Shown piece by piece: positions 8,129 through 15,834 of a stretch of 38,609 bases of DNA. This stretch comes from Lachnospiraceae bacterium OM04-12BH (lineage in GTDB: Bacteria > Bacillota > Clostridia > Lachnospirales > Lachnospiraceae): NCBI GenBank assembly GCA_003490145.1, contig QULQ01000022.1, positions 1-38,609 on the forward strand, given 5' to 3'. A model generated the notes under the pieces. It was not told the DNA's origin. It saw only the letters and a list, made by a program, of their open reading frames with translations, and ran no database searches. Made by a program: the position numbers and the translations under genes. The first letter of the stretch is position 1, and every line of letters begins with the position of its first letter.

Positions 8129-8680
8129 CTACTCTTCTCTATATGCTGCAATTGCGGTTTCATACAGATTATTTCCTTCAGGATCGATCACTACGATCAC
8201 TGGAAAATCTTTAACCTCCAGTTTACGGATTGCCTCTGTCCCAAGATCGTCATAAGCAATCACCTCAGAGCGTAATATGGACTTTGATAAAAGAGCTCCT
8301 GCCCCGCCAACTGCAGCAAAATAAACCGCCTTATTGCGGACAATCGCTTCTTTTACATCCTCGCTTCTCCTGCCCTTTCCGATCATTCCCCGAAGTCCAA
8401 GATCAAGCAGCGCAGGCGCATATTTATCCATTCTGCTAGCAGTCGTAGGGCCTGCAGATCCGATAGGTCTTCCTTCCCTGGCAGGAGATGGTCCCATATA
8501 ATAGATAAGATTATCCTTCAGATCAAACGGCAGGCTCTCTCCTCTTTGCAACGCCTCATACATTCTTTTATGTGCCGCATCTCTTGCAGTATAGATGGTA
8601 CCTGTAAGATATACGTAATCTCCACTTTTCAGCCCGGATGTTTCCTTTTCCCCAAAGGGAACTGTCATATGTCGTTCCAT
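8129..8680 (-). CDS. Class I fumarate hydratase / L-tartrate dehydratase type, beta subunit
   Basis: This 183-residue protein corresponds to the C-terminal (beta) domain of class I fumarases. Conserved signatures include GRPIGSAGPTTASRMD (about 70-85), which helps form the substrate pocket, and GKGR (about 101-104). It works with the iron-sulfur alpha subunit encoded 20 bases upstream to hydrate fumarate to malate, or dehydrate a related hydroxy acid such as tartrate. The sequence does not separate these two. The ATG at 8680 has AGAGAGGACAGG just upstream. It is unusual that a sensor-kinase gene follows after two bases. Confidence 0.9.
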   Translation of the reverse strand: MERHMTVPFGEKETSGLKSGDYVYLTGTIYTARDAAHKRMYEALQRGESLPFDLKDNLIYYMGPSPAREGRPIGSAGPTTASRMDKYAPALLDLGLRGMIGKGRRSEDVKEAIVRNKAVYFAAVGGAGALLSKSILRSEVIAYDDLGTEAIRKLEVKDFPVIVVIDPEGNNLYETAIAAYREE

Positions 8681-8700
8681 ATCCTGTCCTCTCTTCCCTG

Positions 8701-9543
8701 TCAGATTTCCCTGACTGCATGTCTGTTTACATGACAGCAGATATTCACTGCTACAGGCAGCCCTGCAATATGTGTGGGAAAAGTATTAATGTTCACGGCC
8801 AGTGCAGTGGTACTGCCCCCAAGTCCTCCCGGTCCGATCCCTGTTTTATTGATCTTTTCAAGAAGCTCTTCCTCCATTTCCTTTACATAAGGAATGAGAG
8901 AATGCTCATTCACCGGTCTTGTCAGTGCCTGCTTGGCCATCAGTGCACATTTCTCAAAGGTACCACCGATTCCCACGCCAACTACCATAGGCGGGCATGC
9001 ATTGGGTCCAGCATCCTTTACTGCTGTAAGTATGGCATTTTTCACACCTTCAATTCCATCTGCCGGTTTCAGCATAAAGATCCGGCTCATATTTTCACTC
9101 CCAAACCCCTTAGGAGCCAATGTCAATCTGATCTTATCTCCGGATGTAATCGTATAATGGACAACCGCCGGTGTATTATCCTTTGTATTTTCCCTGATCA
9201 GTGGATCCTTTACCACAGATTTACGCAGAAACCCTTCTGTATATCCTCTGCGCACACCCTCCTGTATGGCATCTTCCAGAAGACCACCTTCTATATGAAC
9301 ATCCTGTCCAACTTCTGCAAATACCACTGCCATTCCGGTATCCTGACAGATCGGGATCATATCCTCTCCTGCAATCTGCAGATTTTCCTGAAGCTGCTGC
9401 AGAATCTGTTTTCCAAGAGGCGCTTTTTCAGACTCTCTTGCCCTGTCCAATGCTTCTGTCATATCTCCTGTCAGAAAATGATTGGCTTCAATGCACATTT
9501 CCCTGATATTTTCTGTGATCTGTTTGGTCTTTACTGTTCTCAA
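8701..9543 (-). CDS. Class I fumarate hydratase / L-tartrate dehydratase type, alpha subunit
   Basis: This 280-residue protein is the [4Fe-4S] alpha subunit. The three expected cluster ligands are visible: C66 in CQDTGM, C183 in NACPPMVVGVGIGGT and C199 in FEKCALMAK. One iron of the cluster activates the substrate, so the enzyme should be oxygen-sensitive, in line with an anaerobe. The start is TTG at 9543, preceded by AAAGGCGGA; no ATG or GTG lies in a better place and the N-terminus aligns well with the family from this codon. It is 54 bases downstream of the HIT gene and probably co-transcribed with it. Confidence 0.92.
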   Translation of the reverse strand: MRTVKTKQITENIREMCIEANHFLTGDMTEALDRARESEKAPLGKQILQQLQENLQIAGEDMIPICQDTGMAVVFAEVGQDVHIEGGLLEDAIQEGVRRGYTEGFLRKSVVKDPLIRENTKDNTPAVVHYTITSGDKIRLTLAPKGFGSENMSRIFMLKPADGIEGVKNAILTAVKDAGPNACPPMVVGVGIGGTFEKCALMAKQALTRPVNEHSLIPYVKEMEEELLEKINKTGIGPGGLGGSTTALAVNINTFPTHIAGLPVAVNICCHVNRHAVREI

Positions 9544-9597
9544 TGGTCTGCTCCGCCTTTCTCTGTCTGTTCCTTCTTTCCAGATTTTCCAGACAGA

Positions 9598-10008
9598 TCA
9601 TCCAAGAATCTGCTGCTTTACTTCTTCCAGTTCTTCCTGGGACGGACTTCCAGGATTCCAGGAAAGGATATGCCCATCTCCTTCATATCTGGGAATCAGG
9701 TGGATATGGAAATGGAATACACTCTGTCCCGACACCTCACCATTATTCTGAACAATGTTAAAGCCATCTGCTTTCAGCTTTTCTATCATAACAGCTGCCA
9801 TCTTTTTAGCAACCTTCATGGCTTCTCCGGCAGTCTCTTCAGGTATCTCATAGAGATCTGCATAATGCTCCTTCGGGATCACAAGTGCATGTCCTCTGGT
9901 AGCCGGACCAAGATCAAGGATCACGCGGAATTTTTCATCCTCATACAATGTTTTTGACGGGATTTCTCCAGCTGCAATTTTACAGAAAATACAATTATCA
10001 TTCTTCAT
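9598..10008 (-). CDS. HIT family nucleotide-binding hydrolase (HINT-like)
   Basis: This 136-residue HIT protein has the histidine triad HFHIHLI at H99, H101 and H103, with H101 as expected nucleophile. A zinc site is suggested by C6-x2-C9 together with H48 and H99. Family members hydrolyse nucleoside phosphoramidates or dinucleoside polyphosphates; the physiological substrate is not known. The ATG at 10008 is preceded by AGGAGGGAAGGAAAG. It is probably the first gene of the transcript that continues into the hydratase genes. Confidence 0.93.
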   Translation of the reverse strand: MKNDNCIFCKIAAGEIPSKTLYEDEKFRVILDLGPATRGHALVIPKEHYADLYEIPEETAGEAMKVAKKMAAVMIEKLKADGFNIVQNNGEVSGQSVFHFHIHLIPRYEGDGHILSWNPGSPSQEELEEVKQQILG

Positions 10009-10050
10009 ATTTCTTTCCTTCCCTCCTGTATTTCACAGGAACCTGTTATC

Positions 10051-10079
10051 ATTATCTGTTGTTACCATATGCTTTACAA
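10051..10079 (-). promoter_or_regulatory. Promoter of the HIT-hydratase operon
   Basis: On the minus strand TTGTAA (10074-10079) and GATAAT (10051-10056) are 17 bases apart. The -35 box overlaps the stop codon of the preceding gene. A small stem-loop at 10024-10040 (TCCTGT/ACAGGA) covers part of the AGGAGG of the HIT gene. Confidence 0.5.
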
Positions 10080-11081
10080 TTTCTGATCCATAAACTGAAA
10101 GATCTGATCCAGTGTACGTAATACTTTAAAATCACCTTTCATTTTCATGAGCCCCCCCATAAAGGCTCTCTGAAATGTCATCCTGCCATGGATAATATCA
10201 TCTACTGCACTGCGTCCGATCTGAATCTCCACATCTGCACTGTTCACATTCCCGTAATATACCCGGATCTCTGTTCCGTTTACTTCAATGATCAGTGGCT
10301 TCTTTTTCTCTTCAAGCTGGAGCTTATAAACAGCCTTAAAACCTGCCTGTGGCACAAAATGGCTCTGCAGCTCCCTGCAGTACTCATCCTCTGTATTTTC
10401 CTGCTCCTCTGTTCCCATCAGATCCCGGAACAGGCTGGTAAGCTCCTGAATATCCTCCTTTTTCCGCTTTACATAGCTGTCATCTGCTGCATACTGGGAA
10501 AGCTGTTCTGTTTCCTGCGGTGTCAGATCTGTATTTCTGGTGCTGGAAACAAGCTGCTTCACAGCCTGGTTACTGGCCGGGAAGCTAGCCATCTTCTGAT
10601 TTACTGTCCGATAAATATTCTCTGTTTTCTTTTCAATGATACTATTATACTCCTCGTTACCTTCAAGATCTGCAATATCGGCAATATAGCCGCAGAGACC
10701 ACTGCATGGCTTACCGCCCAGGATTTCCCAGGCATTTTCAAGATTCAGCTTGCCCTCCCGCTCTCCATAGGTCGTAGACATGACCACTGGACACATATAA
10801 ATGCTGGCAATCTTTTCCTTATCTCCATACAGCCAGCAGGCATCCAGAAACTGCTGCATATAACCGCCAATACCAAACCATTCTATGGTCGTAGCCAGAA
10901 TGATACCGTCTACTTCCTTTAGGGTCTTAGGCAGCGTAGTGATCGTGTTCTTCAGTTCATACAGGTGGTACCTCTCTACTGTTACATGCAGTTCCTCCAG
11001 AACCTCCTGCATTTTGTTGATCACATATAATGTGGGATCATCGATCAGTCCGCGGCCACCATAATAAATTGCTATTTTCAT
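10074..11081 (-). CDS. Flavodoxin-like oxidoreductase fused to an SCP2-like domain
   Basis: This 335-residue protein joins two domains. Residues 1 to about 165 look like an NADPH-dependent FMN reductase/flavodoxin fold (IYYGGRG near the start, then DGIILATTIEWFGIGGYMQQFLD). Residues about 240-335 look like an SCP-2 sterol-carrier domain (VEIQIGRSAVDDIIHGRMTFQRAFM, then MKMKGDFKVL). SCP2 domains bind lipids or other hydrophobic ligands, so the flavoprotein may act on a bound hydrophobic substrate; this is inference. It has its own promoter between it and the Tad operon, and probably stands alone. Confidence 0.8.
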   Translation of the reverse strand: MKIAIYYGGRGLIDDPTLYVINKMQEVLEELHVTVERYHLYELKNTITTLPKTLKEVDGIILATTIEWFGIGGYMQQFLDACWLYGDKEKIASIYMCPVVMSTTYGEREGKLNLENAWEILGGKPCSGLCGYIADIADLEGNEEYNSIIEKKTENIYRTVNQKMASFPASNQAVKQLVSSTRNTDLTPQETEQLSQYAADDSYVKRKKEDIQELTSLFRDLMGTEEQENTEDEYCRELQSHFVPQAGFKAVYKLQLEEKKKPLIIEVNGTEIRVYYGNVNSADVEIQIGRSAVDDIIHGRMTFQRAFMGGLMKMKGDFKVLRTLDQIFQFMDQKL

Positions 11082-11125
11082 TCTGATTATCCAACCCTTT
11101 CGGTTAATGTCTGCCCTGTTTTTTA

Positions 11126-11153
11126 ATTATACCATGGACGCCGGATTATGCAA
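11126..11153 (-). promoter_or_regulatory. Promoter of the flavodoxin-SCP2 gene
   Basis: On the minus strand TTGCAT (11148-11153) and a perfect TATAAT (11126-11131) are 16 bases apart. It lies in the 77-bp gap after the last Tad-operon gene and about 45 bp upstream of the ATG at 11081. No terminator hairpin is seen after the FHA gene. Confidence 0.65.
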
Positions 11154-11158
11154 TCTTC

Positions 11159-12448
11159 TTAACGATATACAAATTTCAGCTTTCCAAGACGAATCTCGTC
11201 ACCGGGTTCCAGGATCTCAGAAGTATTAGGCGTCAGACGCAGTCCATTCTTGAAAGTCCCATTAGTAGAATTCAGATCTGTCATACAGATTCTCGTTCCT
11301 TCTCTGGTGAACCGGGCATGTACCCGGCTGATGCTCTGATTATCGATCACCATATCCACGCTCCCTGCCAGCTTTCCCACTGTGATTGGCAGCCGGTTCA
11401 GGTCAATATGGAATTTATTATCCTTCCCTACTCCGTACAGCTTGTTTTCGCTGTTTGCTGTCCATGGAATATAGACGGTATCCCCATATTCCTTCCGCTG
11501 ACCTTGTACTCTTTCAGAACAGGCCTCTTCATAGATTCCATGTGAAAACATTTCCTCTTCCGTTTCCCTGAATGACAGATTTTCCGTTTCTCTCTTTTGC
11601 TTTCTGCCAGAAAGCTTCCTGACTATAACTGCCCCCAATGAAAGAATCACCAGCAGCCCTGCCAGAAAAAATCCTGCGTAACTGAAGACAAGCAATTTTT
11701 CCGAAAGCTCATATGTATATGTCAGGTAACCAAGTACCACACTCAGAAAAACCGCACAGACCAGATAGACTTTTGCTGCCTGTGTACTGATCAACCTCTG
11801 AATTGCCGGATTCTCTGCCGGTTCCTGCTCTTCATAACAGGGATATGGTTCTTCCATTTGCATCTCATGTATTTCTTTTTCCGGTTCTAGAACGTTCTCT
11901 GGCTGTTCCTCTTCACCAAACCACTCCACGATTTCATCCAGTACAAACTGTTCCTTTTCTGCCAGATCCAGCATATGATATACCGCCTGCAGGGCAGCAT
12001 TATCTTCTCCGTCCACATGATCTGCCAGAAATTCCAAAAGAGTGATCAGTGTCTGTGCCCCTCTGCTCTCCGAAAAAGGATCATAGACAAAATAAAATTC
12101 ATCTTTTTCCAGCTCTGTAAAGATCATATCCGGTTCTATCAGCAGTCCATCCTCCGGCAGCAGAAAAGAAGCTGTCTCCTCCATCACCATTTTCAAGCTG
12201 ATGAATAAGCTCTTCAGTTCTTTCATAGTAAGGTGCTTTCCTTCAAACAGACCTTTCACACTCTGTTTTGATGTGATTTCATAATAAAGCAACGTTTCCC
12301 CGTTAATATACCGGATCTGACAGGGCAGCAGCCCTCTGATCCGGTTTTCCGTGATCATTTTTCTCTGATAGTCATCTCCTGTCATTTCATCCTCACGGAT
12401 GATCAGATAATTATGACGATAATCCTTATGATAACTGATCTCTCTCAT
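11159..12448 (-). CDS. DUF6382-like and FHA domain membrane protein of the Tad operon
   Basis: This 429-residue protein has an N-terminal soluble region resembling DUF6382 (about 1-170), an acidic Glu-rich stretch (about 175-215) and two hydrophobic helices (about 225-275). A C-terminal FHA domain follows (about 345-429), with DNQSISRVHARF and DLNSTNGTFKNGLRL giving the phosphothreonine-binding loops R, S/H and N-G. FHA domains read phosphorylated proteins, so it may link pilus assembly to Ser/Thr kinase signalling. It starts with an ATGA overlap with the TadE-like gene and is the last gene of the operon. Confidence 0.85.
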   Translation of the reverse strand: MREISYHKDYRHNYLIIREDEMTGDDYQRKMITENRIRGLLPCQIRYINGETLLYYEITSKQSVKGLFEGKHLTMKELKSLFISLKMVMEETASFLLPEDGLLIEPDMIFTELEKDEFYFVYDPFSESRGAQTLITLLEFLADHVDGEDNAALQAVYHMLDLAEKEQFVLDEIVEWFGEEEQPENVLEPEKEIHEMQMEEPYPCYEEQEPAENPAIQRLISTQAAKVYLVCAVFLSVVLGYLTYTYELSEKLLVFSYAGFFLAGLLVILSLGAVIVRKLSGRKQKRETENLSFRETEEEMFSHGIYEEACSERVQGQRKEYGDTVYIPWTANSENKLYGVGKDNKFHIDLNRLPITVGKLAGSVDMVIDNQSISRVHARFTREGTRICMTDLNSTNGTFKNGLRLTPNTSEILEPGDEIRLGKLKFVYR

Positions 12449-12876
12449 TTACTCTGTCTCACCTTTCGTATTTCTTCCCTGATATTCAATCGTTCCAGCC
12501 GTTTGCTTACTGTCAGTGCACCATCATAACCACTGGTACCAATTTCAACATCCCCATATATTCCATCTGTATGGAGCTCACTTTCCTGCTGATCATAAAA
12601 CGGATAATACTGCAGCCTGTCTGCCAGCGTTTCCCTCAGATAATCCGTATCTGTGCCTTTTTCTGCCATATCTCCATAAATCACTTCCCCGTAAAAGGAG
12701 CCATGGTCCGTAAACCTGCTGCCACGCAGTGCCAGAATATAAAGATCCTGGGAGATGACACATCTGTTATAAAGAAAAAAGGCCAGAAGAATCACCAGCA
12801 GATAGAGAAACAGTACTATCGGCATTACAAAGGATGCTTCCACCGTCAGATATCCATTTACCTTTTTATTCCACAA
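12445..12876 (-). CDS. tadE: TadE-like pseudopilin
   Basis: This 143-residue protein has a class III (type IV pilin-like) signal. Processing is expected after G8 in the motif NG|YLTVEA, which puts Glu at mature position 5, followed by a 22-residue hydrophobic helix. TadE-like pseudopilins are cleaved by the prepilin peptidase and take part in Flp pilus assembly. The start is TTG at 12876 with GGAGGTGG six bases upstream, overlapping the end of the peptidase gene by 11 bases. It partly overlaps the next gene too, so translation is coupled through the operon. Confidence 0.85.
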   Translation of the reverse strand: MWNKKVNGYLTVEASFVMPIVLFLYLLVILLAFFLYNRCVISQDLYILALRGSRFTDHGSFYGEVIYGDMAEKGTDTDYLRETLADRLQYYPFYDQQESELHTDGIYGDVEIGTSGYDGALTVSKRLERLNIREEIRKVRQSK

Positions 12877-13300
12877 GCAGTACCACCTCCAGCGCTCCCA
12901 GTAAAAAGGGCAGAAACGGAACCGGTTCTTCCTTTTTCAGGCATATTTTTCCTGTAGTAAAAAGACCGGACAGCATAAAGGCCGTCCCACATACGGCTGC
13001 ACATTTCCCCGCCCCCAAAAAACCGCCAAGGATAAGAACTGCCAGACCATCCCCATATCCCACCTGTTCACTGGTAAGATATGCCAGCAAAAGCAGGAAT
13101 AATCCCGGCAGCATCCGGTAAAGCAGTTTTCCATCATTAAAGCCTCCTGTCAACGTAAGATATAGCATTCCAAGCAGAAGGCTGCCTGAAAGCTCTGTCA
13201 GAGACAGCCTCCTGTCCCGGATATCTTCTGCCGAAAACCAGGCAAGAAACAGCAGTGCCAGACATTCTCCTGCATAATCGTTAATCATAAATCTGCTCAT
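12866..13300 (-). CDS. A24 family prepilin peptidase (TadV/CpaA-like)
   Basis: This small, hydrophobic protein (144 residues from the ATG at 13300) has the two aspartates of A24 aspartic prepilin peptidases: one in the SAEDIRDRR segment and one in the GxGD motif GYGDG. It lacks the N-terminal methylase part of PilD, as is normal for TadV/CpaA. It should cleave the Flp pilin and the TadE-like proteins encoded next to it. The frame is open back to a GTG at 13318, but the ATG at 13300 follows GGTGAG at a good distance and avoids overlap with the upstream gene. An ATG at 13288 is also possible. Confidence 0.85.
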   Translation of the reverse strand: MSRFMINDYAGECLALLFLAWFSAEDIRDRRLSLTELSGSLLLGMLYLTLTGGFNDGKLLYRMLPGLFLLLLAYLTSEQVGYGDGLAVLILGGFLGAGKCAAVCGTAFMLSGLFTTGKICLKKEEPVPFLPFLLGALEVVLLVE

Positions 13301-13308
13301 TATCCATC

Positions 13309-14157
13309 TCACCCACACTTACTGCAGGCACTCCTGCTGCCAGCCTCTGACTGCGGCACCATGTATACAGTTCTCTGCAATGCGCTGCAGTCGGACTCCC
13401 CATGATAGCGATTTCCCCATGCTGTCAGATAAACAAGACCGCCTTTTACCGGTTTACATCGTTCGCATGCTGTATACTTTTCTCCGGAGCCGTTCCGCAT
13501 ATTTTCTGTTTCCTCTGCAGAAACTGCCTGAACCTTCACCCGCAGATAGGTACACTGATCTGACAGATGGTATCTGGTTCCATTTTCTGTGATATACACA
13601 TAGATTTCTGTTCCGCCTTCTGGTTTTCCACAATTCCCGGGAACATATCCGGTAAAACCGTGCCCGAAGATCCCATCTTCTATCTTCAGAGTCCCTATCG
13701 GGAGGAAGTAAATAAACGGCTTTATGTCGTAATCTATTTTTACAGATATATTTTCATAAGCATCTGCTTCTGCCTGAACTTTCATTCCCGTTTCTCCACC
13801 CTTTACGCAAAGATAAGGAAACGGTTCCTGATCCAGTGTCTCTCTGACCATTTTGCACAAATCTCCTTCCTGTTCACCTGAGCCACCATATTTTTCATAA
13901 GCAAGAAAGCACGATTTGCTGATGGCACGGTGCATGGAACTAAAAGCATTATTTTGAAAACGAACCACTTCCATGCCATACAGCAGTGTGCTCATGAAAA
14001 ACAGAAACAATGGAAGAACCAGACATCCCTCCAGTGCCATTCCCCCTTTCAGGAAAAAAGAGGAAGAGAGAGATGCTCTCCTTTTTTCAGATGTGATGAG
14101 AGAAGGGATCTTTGAATTTAGTTTGCATAGTTGTATTCTTTTAAATCTGGAGAGCAC
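13309..14157 (-). CDS. TadE-like pseudopilin with two tandem HxxxxC...CxxC motifs
   Basis: This protein of about 282 residues has a basic N-terminus and a pilin-like signal (KG|GMALEG, Glu at +5) followed by a hydrophobic helix. A long exported region ends in two similar cysteine motifs. Counting from the TTG at 14178, the first is H204-x4-C209...C238-x2-C241 and the second is H259-x4-C264...C285-x2-C288, the last residue being Gly289. These look like small zinc sites, similar in spacing to the Ada-type metal-binding motif. The likely start is GTG at 14157, which has AAAAGGAGG nine bases upstream; the TTG at 14178 lies upstream of that site. It follows the DUF5702-like gene. Confidence 0.75.
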   Translation of the reverse strand: MLSRFKRIQLCKLNSKIPSLITSEKRRASLSSSFFLKGGMALEGCLVLPLFLFFMSTLLYGMEVVRFQNNAFSSMHRAISKSCFLAYEKYGGSGEQEGDLCKMVRETLDQEPFPYLCVKGGETGMKVQAEADAYENISVKIDYDIKPFIYFLPIGTLKIEDGIFGHGFTGYVPGNCGKPEGGTEIYVYITENGTRYHLSDQCTYLRVKVQAVSAEETENMRNGSGEKYTACERCKPVKGGLVYLTAWGNRYHGESDCSALQRTVYMVPQSEAGSRSACSKCG

Positions 14158-14174
14158 CTTTCTCTTCCTCCTTT

Positions 14175-15563
14175 TCAATAGTATCCATAGGTTCTGTCGA
14201 TCAGATAGTTTCCACGAACGGATCCTGCTGCCTGGATCTGCGCCCGGAACCGTTCCACACAGCAGTCCATAGCAAATCCGGTATTTCCTGTCAGCATCCG
14301 GATATCCATTTCCATGATATCCATTGCCCTATAGTTTCGTTCCTTCTCCGGCAGTGCTGATATCATACCTGCAAGGTACTGCTCATAGCTGATTCCGGAA
14401 GATACATTCTGACCTCCCTGTATTTCCGCTTCTGCAATTATAGCCGGACGGATCACCCAGCTTTCTTTCCTCAGGCTCACGCTCCCACCTTCCAGTAACA
14501 CTTTTACCTCTGACAATGCTTCCAGATAAGCACAAGCATACAAAATGCTTTCTGTTACAGGCTTCAGGAAGGCAGGGTTCAGGGATACTGCCTGTAAGCC
14601 TTCTGCAAGTCCTGCCGCCTCTGATACCAGATCACTGTCAGAAAATACAGCCTCTGCATTCACCGCAAAGCGGATCCCTGCCAGCTTCTCCACTACTGCC
14701 TGCAGATTTTCATAATCAGACTCCTTTCCCTCTGCTATATACTCAAGCTGATACTTTAGAAGTCCATCTTCCTTCCCATCGCGGTAATTTCCCATCATTT
14801 CAAGCAGATAAGCTATAAACTGACCGGTATCTGCCTCTTTTTGCCTTTGCAGGTTACTCCTGTCACTGCTATCTCGTCCTGACAGATAATCTTCTTTTAG
14901 AATCTTTCCCACCGGAACGCGATCTATAGGTGCCCCAACCAGAAACAGTACATCACTTCCCGTAAATCCATATGCCCTGTCTGCCGGATTTGACAGAGGC
15001 ACTTCTTCCCACTCTCCCTTATCATTCTGGATCAAAGGCAGCTCCATACCGGCTATCACTTCCATTAAGGCACTCCACGCTCCCATGGCGTCTTCCTGCC
15101 CTGTACCTAAGATACTGTCACCACTTGATAGTATCTCTGTCTCCTCTCTGTGGATTCCATAGTCTTCTATATATTGCACTGCCTGATTTTTCATAGACCC
15201 TCCCTGTCCATCTGCAGCTGTCTGCACATCATTGACCACTACATTTTTCAATGCAAGATTGCCCCACAGGTCACTGTTCTGAAACAGTGCAATATTTTCC
15301 GAAAGATAATACTGCAGCCGCCGTTCCATATTCTGAAGGGACGGCTGCGCCTCCTGATAAGAAAGATCTACATAGAAAAGCCCATATCTGTCATGCAATG
15401 TCTTCTCAAATTCTGCCAGCGCAGAATTCATACTGATATCTGCTATGCACTCCATTCTGAGCCGTTGTCCGTTTCTGATGGCAAGCGCCGTCAGTGTCAG
15501 AATTACACCGGAAAGAATCGACAGGGAAAGAGACAGAAATACTGTCAGATATCCCTTCATCAT
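14175..15563 (-). CDS. DUF5702-like exported protein of the Tad operon
   Basis: This 462-residue protein starts with MMKGYLTVFLSLSLSI, a pilin-like signal in which the usual Glu at +5 is Phe, followed by a long hydrophobic helix. The rest is extracytoplasmic. It resembles the DUF5702 family found in Firmicute Tad clusters, where it occupies the place of TadG-like minor pilin components. The catalytic or binding role is unknown. It overlaps the Flp pilin gene by four bases (ATGA), indicating translational coupling. Confidence 0.75.
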   Translation of the reverse strand: MMKGYLTVFLSLSLSILSGVILTLTALAIRNGQRLRMECIADISMNSALAEFEKTLHDRYGLFYVDLSYQEAQPSLQNMERRLQYYLSENIALFQNSDLWGNLALKNVVVNDVQTAADGQGGSMKNQAVQYIEDYGIHREETEILSSGDSILGTGQEDAMGAWSALMEVIAGMELPLIQNDKGEWEEVPLSNPADRAYGFTGSDVLFLVGAPIDRVPVGKILKEDYLSGRDSSDRSNLQRQKEADTGQFIAYLLEMMGNYRDGKEDGLLKYQLEYIAEGKESDYENLQAVVEKLAGIRFAVNAEAVFSDSDLVSEAAGLAEGLQAVSLNPAFLKPVTESILYACAYLEALSEVKVLLEGGSVSLRKESWVIRPAIIAEAEIQGGQNVSSGISYEQYLAGMISALPEKERNYRAMDIMEMDIRMLTGNTGFAMDCCVERFRAQIQAAGSVRGNYLIDRTYGYY

Positions 15564-15805
15564 GCCAGGATCGCAGAGCTGTCTGCCGCAATCTTCTGAA
15601 AAATACTTTCTGTCAGTTCCATGATCTGGGTTTTAAAGATCAGTACCAGACCGATCAGCACCACAATGATCAGGATCATTTCCACCGTTCCCATTCCCCT
15701 GTTATTGATGCTGTTCCTGCGCTTATTACCTCTTCTGTCCTTTTTGTCAAAGCTGCTGCCTGACACTTTTTTCTCATTTACCTCTGTCATTATTTTGTTT
15801 TCCAT
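15560..15805 (-). CDS. flp: Flp-type (type IVb) pilin
   Basis: This 81-residue protein is the probable major pilin. It has a long polar leader (about 37 residues) and the cleavage motif NNRG|MGTVE with Glu at +5, then the hydrophobic assembly helix MILIIVVLIGLVLIF and a short tail. The leader is longer than in most Flp pilins; an internal Met at residue 6 is an alternative start. The ATG at 15805 has GGGAGG nine bases upstream. It sits between the TadC gene and the DUF5702-like gene. Confidence 0.9.
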   Translation of the reverse strand: MENKIMTEVNEKKVSGSSFDKKDRRGNKRRNSINNRGMGTVEMILIIVVLIGLVLIFKTQIMELTESIFQKIAADSSAILA

Positions 15806-15834
15806 ATATAGTTTCCTCCCATCAGATTCATATA

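Noticed and set aside
8638..9957. A 439-codon open frame on the plus strand
   Set aside because: It lies antisense to the clearly real fumarase alpha-subunit and HIT genes. Its translation is rich in Cys, His and Phe without any recognisable domain, as expected from an antisense frame.
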